Below, one piece after another: positions 34,761 through 47,257 of a DNA stretch of 64,000 bases. The notes below the pieces were generated by a model. The model saw only the letters and a list, made by a program, of their open reading frames with translations. It was not told the DNA's origin and did no database searches. The translations under genes were made by a program, and so were the position numbers. Numbering within the stretch: the stretch's first letter is position 1; every line of letters begins with the position of its first letter. The DNA comes from Merluccius polli (lineage: Eukaryota; Chordata; Actinopteri; Gadiformes; Merlucciidae), in contig JAOPHQ010006332.1 in the NCBI GenBank assembly GCA_030340625.1, forward strand, positions 37,041 to 101,040. Direction: 5' to 3'.

Positions 34761-35556
34761 CTGTCACTGGTAGAACAGCAGGTAAGCTGTGCGTTGCCGA
34801 TGGCGATGGACCGCCCTGCCGGTGGTCTGTGACACATTTAGGTCATTGTAGCACAGCAATTGGTCCTCCAGGTCGTTGGCCTCGTCCTGATAGGCCCCCT
34901 CACTGATGTAATGTCCTGGGAGAGGGTTCAAACATGAAATGTATTTGTGACATGCACAATCATACGATCATCAATAATCATCATCAATCATTCAATAATC
35001 AATCTACCGAGGACAATGCTAATGCAAGCTACATACACACAACTCTGATTGTGTGTGTGTGTTGAGGTTGAGTCTGTTTACCCCTTACAGGTCCTGGTGC
35101 TCAACATGTGGAAGAGCAGGTGCGTCTCCACAGGGCAGGTGTAGGTTCTCCCCAGTGTGTGCAGAGCTGCTGATTTCAGCAGGGGGTCAGGGTCCTCACC
35201 TGGTTCAGCACACAGGTGAGGAGCATTGGCATCCTACACACACACACACACACACACACGTACGACATTTTTAACATATGTAGTGTAAGCGTAAGGAAAC
35301 AAGTGTAAGCATGAATCACTTAAAGAGGGAAGATGTGATGAATCTATTTGTGTGTTTATGGGAAAAAGTACTTGTGCGTTGGGAGGGGGGAGGGGTGACT
35401 TACTTTTTGGCCATTGTCCCGGAACGCTGGGGCCTAAAGTGGTACCTCAGCACGGCCAATTTGTGGTTCAAGTCGCCAGAGCGACGCGATGCCCTGACAG
35501 CCACAAAGTCCCTGGAGAAAAGAAAGTACTTCAATGTAGGAGGTAACTTGTCAAAC

Positions 35557-35593
<37 letters not shown>

Positions 35594-36311
35594 CTGAGTA
35601 GCTCTGCAGAGGCGAGTGAACTCCAAGCCCACTGCATCTGCTCTATCTCCTCACTGAAGACCCCCAGGGTCAGGAGACTCTGCAGGGCGGAGTTCAGATA
35701 GCAGCTCTGTCCAAGGTTGGGGAGCCTGAGAAACACACACACGACAATAAGTAAGTCGCAAGGCCTCTGTGTATTCAGATAATACTATAGATCAGCAATC
35801 ATTTGGTGGGCCACATTTAATTCTATATTCATAAAATGAAGGTACATGTATCTCTTTTAAAATATTTTATTTAAATATAAGTACTATTATTGAATATTGA
35901 TTGCTGCACAATTATCAGTGTAATGGTTATTATTATACCGTGAAATTGTTACATGCATTCAAATTAATAATACCGGTATGCCAATATAGTGCTACAAACG
36001 GGGTGCAGCCTCCTTCCGTATATTTGTGAGCACCATCTACTGGATTTCAGTGGTAGCGCAGTTATATTAATGTCATTAAACCAACCGGCTGCTGTAGAAA
36101 TGACCCCCCTGTCGTAGACACTACTGGTGTCTCTACTGTGGGAAGGTGTGTATGAGCCCATCCATCCAGAACTCACCCCAAGAAGTCCAGCTGCTGCTAT
36201 GTGAGGGGAGGGAGGGTGGGCAGGCTCCAGAATGGGATACAGCCCCCGGACTAGGGCCCCGTCGATGAAGGGTCAGGCCTGCACCCCATCACCAATGTCC
36301 TAGCGTCCCTA
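34761..36311 (-). pseudogene. USP37-type protease, truncated copy 3
   Basis: Exon equivalents remain in order: linker exon 36178-36311 (damaged), Cys-box exon 35594-35725 (LPNLGQSCYLNSALQSLL, intact), 35404-35511 (16 bases shorter than in the other copies, so out of frame), 35082-35233 (the DAHEFL motif is destroyed, reading DANAPHLC) and the His-box exon 34761-34915 (full length). Five exons between the last two, including LHLKRF, are deleted, and the N-terminal exons are absent. It cannot encode a working protease. Sequence resemblance to copies 1 and 2 shows it arose by tandem duplication. Confidence 0.88.
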
Positions 36312-36790
36312 CTGGTTCAAACACATAGTTACTGTTTAGTCGTTTTATTGATGACACATTTATCCAATGAGGCCTACAGTAAATGTTCAGATATTATAAT
36401 AATAACTGTGGACATTGGCGTTTAAACCCTTTGGGCTGCGAGACAAACACCCTAACCCCTAGAATACTCAACAACCCCAACAATGTGGTACAATATAGCA
36501 TATCAAGAGGCTTTTGTCCATTACATTCAGATGGCATTTAACAACATCTTTGAAAATATGGAGATCTTCATTGAGACCAGAGGTCATCTCTACCGGCACC
36601 TACCTCGGAGACCCTGGCCCTGCCGGCCTGAACCTGGCATGTCGCTGGGCCGATGCGGGCCGCCACTGGGCCGATCTGGGTCTTACGGTGGTCTCGGGGT
36701 GCTCGGGGTCTCCGAAATGTGATGTTGGTCTGCCCACCAACATCCCATCCAAGACTTTGGGCCCTGTCCACCCCCTGACCCCAGATTGTT

Positions 36791-39101
36791 CTACTGCTGG
36801 ACACACAAAGAAAAATAGTATTTTACAATACTGCAGATACATATCATATACCATTATTATCTACAGTGGATCTAATTTGGTACCCAGCAGTCCCATTATG
36901 TTATAGCAGAACTTCTGGGGGAGACGGCACAGAGCCTGGGCTGGAAACCAGAAAATGGAAAGGGGCCGGGTTTTGCCTAGATTCCTGTTTCATTACAGAG
37001 CTATTGTACAGAAGAGAAACTAATTTGTGTGAGTTGATGAAGCTTTCAGAAGGGGATTTTAATAAGGGTATTGCTACAGGGGCCAGTCTCACGGTGTTGA
37101 TTTGAAACCTAGCAGCTTGAGCCCAGATTATCTATCTATAAACTGCCTTTTTGAATGCGAATGCAATTCATCCTCCTACCTGTCGCTGGTAGAACAGCAG
37201 GTAAGCTGTGCGTTGCCGATGGCGACGGACTGCCCTGCCGGTGGTCTGTGACACATTTAGGTCATTGTAGCACAGCCATTGGTCCTCCAGGTCGTTGACC
37301 TCGCCCTGATTGGCCCCCTCACTGATGTAATGTCCTGGGAGAGGGTTCAAACATGAAACATGTATTTGTGACATGCACAATCATACGATCATCAATAATC
37401 ATCATCAATCAGTCAATAATCTGCTATTGGAAAATGCTATTGCAAGCTAAGTACACAAAACTGAAAAGTGTGTGTGTGCGTGTGCATGTGTGTCACCTGA
37501 GTTAGCTCCGGTGCCTTTGTGGCTCAGTACACTAACTAGTGTGTACTTCACCTGTGAAGGAAATGCATTTAATACTGAACAGTTAGCAATGCAAGACAGA
37601 TATATGTAAACACACAGAGTACATTTCCTGCAACATTTGATCTTCCTTACAATTCAGGTTAAAGTTAAGTTAGTTATATTATATTAGCTAGAGTAATCTA
37701 CATGTAGATCTTGTTTCATGTTACTCAAAATACACGTTCTTATAACTTATTAGCATATTCTCCCCCTCTCTCTCCCTTTCTCTCTTGCTCTCTCTCCCTC
37801 TCTTCTTCTCACCATGGTGTTGCTGTCCTCACTCCCTGTCTCTGTATTGGTAAATAATTAGAAGGGTTAGTAAAGGTAATACGTATTTCTCAATTCAGTT
37901 CTTCAAATCAACATATACTCTATGTCTATGTCTGTCCTTGAGTATTCACTTCATGTGTACAAAATACTGAAACACTAGATAGAACTATATGATATTTTGA
38001 ACAGGATTGTGACAAAGCTACAGTACCTGTCCCACAGCTGAGTTCCAGCTCTCTGGACAGGAGGACTCTATCGGCCACCTTCTCCAGCCTCCCGGTGAGG
38101 GTGAACCGGAACCGCTTGAGGTGGAGGACGAGAACACTGCAGGAGACCAGACAAGAGTAGAGCAAGGAGAGCAACAGGAGTTATTACAAAACCATTGACC
38201 ATCTATTCAGTAAGCAGCTTTTTATCCAAAACGATTTTGGCAGGGAGTTAGAAACCCACTGGCCCACTACACCACCCTCCCCATCCTGTTACAACAAACA
38301 CTGACCATAAACCATGCTGCAGATCATTATCTCTAGCTAGTAGTATCACTCACTTCGGCAGGGTCAGGAAGCAGGGCCGCATGCCAGATTCTTTGGCCCC
38401 GCACTGGCAGGTATACTCCAGAGAGCTCTCCTACAACACAACAAAACACAACACACACTTTGGTATTACCCTCACATAGAACAACGTCATTGACATACAG
38501 CAGCATCAAAGCGGATGATGAGCGACAATACAATGGATCCATGAAGTCACTGACCGTGAGGTATCTGTCCAGCGCCTGGCTCACTGAGCCTTCAGGCTCC
38601 AGGTCCAGAGACAGGTTGGTGAAGGCCTCCTTGGATGAGGACTGGCCATCACATCTAACACAGGATGACATATGTGAGACACTTATGAAGACTGCTGCCC
38701 AAGAGCAGGTTATACTGCTGCTGGGGCCTAGATCATCCCTACATCATGGCCTTCTTATCGTTCACCACTCAGGTGAGGACCAAGACCAACAGGTAGGACT
38801 AAGACCTACGGGGAGGCAGCGTTTAGTGTCTATGCTCCTCGCCTGTGGAATAGCTTGTCAGAAAAACTATGTGTATCACACATCGGCCATTATTTTTTAA
38901 AGAAAACATTTTTCCATGAACTGTAAAGCAGTGTGTCATCATTCTTTGTTTACATCTACCTCTCAAATGTATCTCTGTGATTCTCAGTTTTTTTCAATTG
39001 TTATTTTAAACTTCGTATTGCACTTTGTATTGAAGTTTTGCAGGAACATTATTTGGCTACAAGCAAAAAATGTCATAAGACTGCAAATGTGTGTGTGTGC
39101 A

Positions 39102-39149
<48 letters not shown>

Positions 39150-39325
39150 GAGATTGAATCTGTTTACCCTTTGCAGGTCCTGGTGCTCAACATGTGGAAG
39201 AGCAGGTGAGTCTCCACAGGGCAGGTGTAGGTTCTGCCCAGTGTGCGCAGAGCTGCTGATTTCAGCAGGGGGGGACAGAGTCCATACCTGGTTCAGCACA
39301 CAGATGAGGAACTCATGGGCATCCT

Positions 39326-39356
<31 letters not shown>

Positions 39357-39727
39357 CACGCGCGCGTACACACACATACAACACACACATTGAAAACAAG
39401 CACACAGACACACACACGTTGAAAACATCAGATAAATGCACACACATGTGAGCATGAATCACTTACAGAGGGAAGATGTGATGAATCTATTTGTGTGTTT
39501 ATGTGATGTTGGGGGAAAAGTACTTGTGTGTTGGATGGGGGGGGGGGGGGGTGCTCACTTTTTGTCCATTGTCCATGAACTCTGGGTCCTGCAGCGCGAT
39601 ACTCTTCTTAAATGACCTCAGCAAGGCCGTTTTGTGGTCCAAGTCTCCGGAGTGACGCGATGCCTTGATGGCCACAAAGTCCCTGGAGAAAAGAAAGTAC
39701 TTCACTGTAGGAGGTGGCTTGTCATTC

Positions 39728-39764
<37 letters not shown>

Positions 39765-40943
39765 CTGAGCAGCTCTGCAGAGGAGAGTGAACTCCAAGCC
39801 GACTGCATCTGCTCTATCTCCTCACTGAAGACCCCCAGGGTCAGGAGACTCTGCAGGGCGGAGTTCAGATAGCAGCTCTGTCCAAGGTTGGGGAGCCTGA
39901 GAAACACACACACGACAATAAGTAAGTCGCAAGGCTTCACCTCACTACAGCACTATCAACCAGGAACCAGGAAGGGGCACCCAAGAAGCATGTACTTTGT
40001 GTTTCTGTGCAGTGTTTATTCAGATAATACCATAAATCAGCAGTCATTTTGTGGGCCACAAACAAGTCTATATTCATAAAATGAAGATACATATATCTCT
40101 TTTAAAATACTGCTGCACAATTATCAGTGTAATGGTTCTTATTATTATACCGTGCAATTGTTACATGCATTCAAATGAATAATATGCCAATATAGTGCTA
40201 CAAACGGGGTGCAGGCTCCTTCCGTATATATGTGAGGACCATCTACTGGATGTCTGCAGTAGCGCAGTTATATTAATTTCATTAAACCAACCGGCTGCCG
40301 TAGAAATGACCCCCCTGTCGTAGACACTACTGGTGTCTCCACTGTGGGTTGGTGTGTATGAGCCCATCCATCAAGAACTCACCCCAAGAAGTCCAGCTGC
40401 TGCTCTGTGAGGGGAGGGAGGGTGGGCAGGCTGTTGAGGACGCCACCAGACTGGGATACGGCCCCCTGGACCAGGGCCCCGTCGATGGAGGGTCCGGCCT
40501 GCACCCCATCACCCTTAATGTCCCCCTGAGGGGTCCTAGCGTCCATACTGGTTCAAACACAGATATATAGTTACTGTTAAGTCGTTTTATTGATGACACA
40601 TTTATCCAATGAGGCTTACAATGAATGTTCAGATACATTAATAAGCAGGTACAATTACGCCATCTTGTTTAAGGATGCTTAAAGTTAGACTGTGGACATT
40701 GAGATTTAAACCCTTTTGGCGGGGAGTCCAACACCCTAACCACTAGAGTACTCTGCCCCCACAATGTGGTACAATATAGTATATCAAAAGGCTTTTCAAA
40801 GTTACATTCAGATGGCATTTAACAACACAAGTTTCATGTGGAGATCTACATTGAGATTCAGAGTGTTCAAAAATAACTGTCACTGTCACAATTGCTTTGC
40901 TAAAGATAGAACAATTATAATAATGATAATGACAATGATAATG

Positions 40944-40991
<48 letters not shown>

Positions 40992-43900
40992 TATGAGTAA
41001 AAGATGAAGGTAATAAGATATCAAAGTGTGAGATATAGAAATTGTATATACACGAAAATGTGCATACAGTATAAAATCTGAATAAATATGATGAATACAA
41101 GAATAAATAAATATGTTTCTTTATAGGTGAACATGCGTCAGTGTGGCGAGTGGTTACAGTAGTGGGGATGGGCCTCTTTGTGTGTAAATGATGGGTCAGT
41201 TAAGTCATCTATTACCTGAGCTGTTGACCACCTTCACCTTCTTTTCTTCCTACCAACTTCGGCTCCTGTTTTCGCTGTTGCAAGTAATAAAGTACGTAAC
41301 AGTAATAGTGAGTAAAATACATTTCAGTAATACATGGACAATACATGGAGAATACATTATCTAATACATACTTATTTAATATAGACTACGAATACACAAG
41401 GAACACACCATTTTAACTAAATAAATGAATCTTATTTTGGGGGACACTTTTATCCTAAGTGTCTTAACATGCATACATTCTAACAAGTGTGGGAATCGAA
41501 CCCCTAACCCTGGCAGTGTGAATGCTCTAGCTCCACACAAGAACCACTACGCAGAACCACTATGGACTATGATACTTAAATAGGACTGAATCAGTAAGTT
41601 GACTAAGACTGAGTGAGACCAACCTTGGGGAGGCGAAGCGGCCCCCAGTACTTCAACCACCTCTTGGGTTGGTGCCCGGTCTCGGGTGGAGGAGCTGGGG
41701 TTGCACTGGGAGGGAGGGTGGGCAGGCTGGTGAGGACGCCTCCAGACTGGGATACGGCCCCCTGGACCAGGGCCCCGTCGATGGAGGGTCCGGCCTGCAC
41801 CCCATCACCCTGAATGTCCCCCTGAGGGGTCTTAGTGTCCATACTGTCTCAAACACAGAAATATAGTTACTGTTAAGTTGTTTTATTGATGACACATTTA
41901 TCCAATGAGGCTTACAGTGAATGTTCAGATACATTAATAAGCAAAGTACAATTTATGGCATCTTGTTTAAGGATGCTTAAAGTTAGACTGTGGACATTGA
42001 GCTTTAAACCCTTTGGGCTGGGAGTCCAATACCCTAACCACTAGAGTACTCTGCCCCCACAATGAGATACAATATAGTATATCAAAAGGCTTTTCAAAGT
42101 TACATTCAGATGGCATTTAACAACACAAGTTTCATGTGATCTACATTGAGATTCAGAGTACTAAAAATGAACTGTTACTATCACAATTGCAATAATAATG
42201 AACATAGAAGTAGAAGATTAAAGTAATAAGATATCAAAGTGTGAAATATAGAACATGTATATACACAAAAATGTGCATACAATACAAAATCTGAATAATA
42301 TGATTAATACATGAATACATAAATATGTCACAGGTGAACATGCGTCAGTGTGGCGAGCGGTTACAGTAGTGGGAATGGGCCTCTATGTGTAAATGATGGG
42401 TCAGTTAAGTCATCTATTACCTGAGCTGTTTACCACCTTTACGATGCTCTTTTCCTCCTACCAACTTCTGCTCCCGTTTTCGCTGTTGCAAGTAATAAAG
42501 TACATAACAGTAATAGTGAGTAAAATACATTTCAGTAATACATGGACAATACATGGAGAATACATTATCTAATACATACTTATTTAATATAGACTACGAA
42601 TACACAAGGAACAGACAATTTTAACTAAATAAATGAATCTTATTTTGGGGGACACTTTTATCCAAAGTGTCTTAACATGCATTCTAACGTGTGGGAATCG
42701 AACCCCTAACCCTGGCAGTGTGAACACCATGCTCTACAAGGTAGAGCTAGAGTTGGACCACTACGGACTATGATACTTAAATAGGACTGAATCAGTAAGT
42801 TGACTAAGACTGAGTGAGACCAACCTTGGGGAGGCGAAGCCGCCCCCAGCACATCGACCACCTCTTGGGTTGGTGCCCGGTCTCGGGTGGAGGAGCTGGG
42901 GTTGCTCTGGGAGGGAGGGTGGGCAGGCTGGTGAGGACGCCACCAGACTGGGATACAGCCCCCTGGACCAGGGCCCCGTCGATGGAGGGTCCGGCCTGCA
43001 CCCCATCACCCTTAATGTCCCCCTGAGGGGTCCTAGCATCCATACTGTTTCAAACACAGAAATATAGTTACTGTTAAGTCGTTTTATTGATGACACATTT
43101 ATCCAATGAGGCTTACAGTGAATGTTCAGATACATTAATAAGCAAAGTACAATTTATGGCATCTTGTTTAAGGATGCTTAAAGTTAGACTGTGGACATTG
43201 AGCTTTAAACCTTTATGGCTGGGAGTCCAATACACTAACCACTAGAGTACTCTACCCCCACAATGTGGTACAATATAGTATATCAAAAGGCTTTTCAAAG
43301 TTACATTCAGATGGCATTTAACAACACAAGTTTCATTTGGAGATCTACATTGAGATTCAGAGTACTAAAAATTAACTGTTACTGTCACAATTGCTCTGCA
43401 AAAGATAGAACAATTATAATAATAATGAACATAGAAGTAGAAGATTAAAGTAATAAGATATCAAAGTGTGAAATATAGAACATGTATATACACAAAAATG
43501 TGCATACAATACAAAATCTGAATAATATGATTAATACATGAATACATAAATATGTCACAGGTGAACATGCGTCAGTGTGGCGAGTGGTTACAGTAGTGGG
43601 AATGGGCCTCTATGTGTAAATGATGGGTCAGTTAAGTCATACCTGAGCTGTTTACCACCTTTACGATGCTCTTTTCCTCCTACCAACTTCTGCTCCCGTT
43701 TTCGCTGTTGCAAGTAATAAAGTACATAACAGTAATAGTGAGTAAAATACATTTCAGTAATACATGGACAATACATGGACAATACATTATCTAATACATG
43801 AATCGAGATTAAACGATATAAGCTGAAGTCACTTATTTAATATAGACTACGGATACACAAGGAACACACAAGTTTAACTGAATTAATTAATCTTATTTTG

Positions 43901-45946
43901 GGGGACACTTTTATCCAACGTGTCTTAACATGCATTCTAACAAGTGTGGGAATCGAACCCCTAACCCTGGCAGTGTGAACACCATGCTCTACAAGGTAGA
44001 GCTAGTGTTGGACCACTACAGACTATGATTCTTACATAGGACTGATTCAGTAAGTCGACTAAGACTGAGTGAGACCAACCTTGGGGAGGCGAATCCGCCC
44101 CCAGCACTTCAACCACCTCTTGGGTTGGTGCCCGGTCTCGGGTGGAGGAGCTGGGGTTGCTCTGGGAGGGAGGGTGGGCAGGCTGGTGAGGACGCCACCA
44201 GACAGGGATACGGCCCCCTGGACCAGGGCCCCGTCGATGGAGGGTCCGGCCTGCACCCCATCACCCTGAATGTCCCCCTGAGGGGTCCTAGCGTCCATAC
44301 TGTTTCAAACACAGATATATAGTTACTGTTAAGTCGTTTTATTGTTGACATATATTTATCCAATGAGGCTTACAGTGAATGTTCAGATACATTAATAAGC
44401 AAAGTACAATTTACGGCATCTTGTTTAAGGATGCTTAAAGTTAGACTGTGGACATTGAGCTTTAAACCCTTCGGCTGGGAGTCCAACACCCTAACCACTA
44501 GAGTACTCTGCCCCACAATGTGGTACAATATAGTATATCAAAGGCTTTTCAAAGTTACATTCAGATGGCATTTAACAACACAAGTTTCATGTGGAGATCT
44601 ACATTGAGATTCAGAGTACTAAAAAATAACTGTTACTGTCACAATTGCTCTGCTAAAGATAGAAAAAAAAAAATAATAATAATAATAATAACAATGAAAA
44701 CATAAGTAAAAGATGAAGGTAATAAGATATCAAAGTGTGAGATATAGAAAATGTATATACACAAAAATGTGCATACAATATACAATCTTAATAAATATGA
44801 TTAATACATGAATAAATAAATACGTTTCTTAATAGGTGAACATGCGTCAGTGTGGCGAGTGGTTACAGTAGTGGGGATGGGCCTCTATGTGTGTAAATGA
44901 TGGGTCAGTTAAGTCATCTATTACCTGAGCTGTTGACCACCTTCACCTTCTTTTCCTCCTTCCAACTTCTGCTCCTGTTTTCGCTGTTGCAAGTAATAAA
45001 GTACGTAACAGTAATAGTGAGTAAAATACATTTCAGTAATACATGGACAATACATGGAGAATACATTATCTAATACATGAATCGAGATTAAACAATATAA
45101 GCTGAAGTCACTTATTTAATATAGACTATGAATACACAAGGAACAGACAATTCTAACTAAATAAATTAATCTTATTTTGGGGGACACTTTTATCCAAAGT
45201 GTCTTAACATGCATTCTAACATGTGTGGGAATCGAACCCCTAACCCTGGCAGTGTGAATGCTCTAGCTCCACACAAGAACCACTACGCAGAACCACTACG
45301 GACTATGATACTTAAATAGGACTGATTCAGTAAGTTGACTAAGACTGAGTGAGACCAACCTTGGGGAGGCGAAGCGGCCCCCAGCACTTCAACCACCTCT
45401 TGGGTTGGTGCCCGGTCTCGGGTGGAGGAGCTGGGGTTTCTCTGGGAGGGAGGGTGGGCAGGCTGGTGAGGACGCCACCAGACAGGGATACGGCCCCCTG
45501 GACCAGGGCCCCGTCGATGGAGGGTCCGGCCTGCACCTCGTCACCCTGAATGTCCCCCTGAGGGGTCCTAGTGTCCATACTGGTTCAAACACAGATATAG
45601 AGTTACTGTTAAGTCGTTTTATTGTTGACATATATTCATCCAATGAGGCTTACAGTGAATGTTCAGATACATTAATAAGCAAAGTACAATTTACGGCATC
45701 TTGTTTAAGGATGCTTAAAGTTAGACTGTGGACATTGAGCTTTAAACCCTTCGGCTGGGAGTCCAACACCCTAACCACTAGAGTACTCTGCCCCCACAAT
45801 GTGGTACAATATAGTATATCAAAGGCTTTTCAAAGTTACATTCAGATGGCATTTAACAACACAAGTTTCATGTGGAGATCTACATTGAGATTCAGAGTAC
45901 TAAAAAATAACTGTTACTGTCACAATTGCTCTGCTAAAGATAGAAA

Positions 45947-45978
<32 letters not shown>

Positions 45979-47225
45979 TAATGAAAACATAAGTAAAATA
46001 TGAAGGTAATAAGATATCAAAGTGTGAGATATAGAAAATGTATATACACAAAAATGTGCATACAATATACAATCTTAATAAATATGATTAATACATGAAT
46101 AAATAAATATGTTTCTTAATAGGTGAACATGCGTCAGTATGGCGAGTGGTTACAGTAGTGGGGATGGGCCTCTATGTGTGTAAATGATGGGTCAGTTAAG
46201 TCATCTATTACCTGAGCTGTTGACCACCTTCACCTTCTTTTCCTCCTTCCAACTTCTGCTCCTGTTTTCGCTGTTGCAAGTAATAAAGTACGTAACAGTA
46301 ATAGTGATTAAAATACATTTCAGTAATACATGGACAATACATGGAGAATACATTATCTAATACATGAATCGAGATTAAACGATATAAGCTGAAGTCACTT
46401 ATTTAATATAGACTATGAATACACAAGGAACAGACAATTCTAACTAAATAAATTAATCTTATTTTAGGGGACACTTTTATCCAAAGTGTCTTAACATGCA
46501 TTCTAACGTGTGGGAATCGAACCCCTAACCCTGGCAGTGTGAATGCTCTAGCTCCACACAAGAATCACTACGCAGAACCACTACGGACTATGATACTTAA
46601 ATAGGACTGATTCAGTAAGTTGACTAAGACTGAGTGAGACCAACCTTGGGGAGGCGAAGCGGCCCCCAGCACTTCAACCACCTCTTGGGTTGGTGCCCGG
46701 TCTCGGGTGGAGGAGCTGGGGTTTCTCTGGGAGGGAGGGTGGGCAGGCTGGTGAGGACGCCACCAGACTGGGATACAGCCCCCTGGACCAGGGCCCCGTC
46801 GATGGAGGCCTGCACCTCATCACCCTGAATGTCCCCCTGAGGGGTCCTAGTGTCCATACTGGTTCAAACACAGATATAGAGTTAGTGTTAAGTCGTTTTA
46901 TTGTTGACATATATTCATCCAATGAGGCTTACAGTGAATGTTCAGGTACATTAATAAGCAAAGTACAATTTACGGCATCTTGTTTAAGGATGCTTAAAGT
47001 TAGACTGTGGACATTGAGCTTTAAACCCTTCGGCTGGGAGTCCAACACCCTAACCACTAGAGTACTCTGCCCCCACAATGTGGTACAATATAGTATATCA
47101 AAGGCTTTTCAAAGTTACATTCAGATGGCATTTAACAACACAAGTTTCATGTGGAGATCTACATTGAGATTCAGAGTACTAAAAAATAACTGTTACTGTC
47201 ACAATTGCTCTGCTAAAGATAGAAA

Positions 47226-47257
<32 letters not shown>

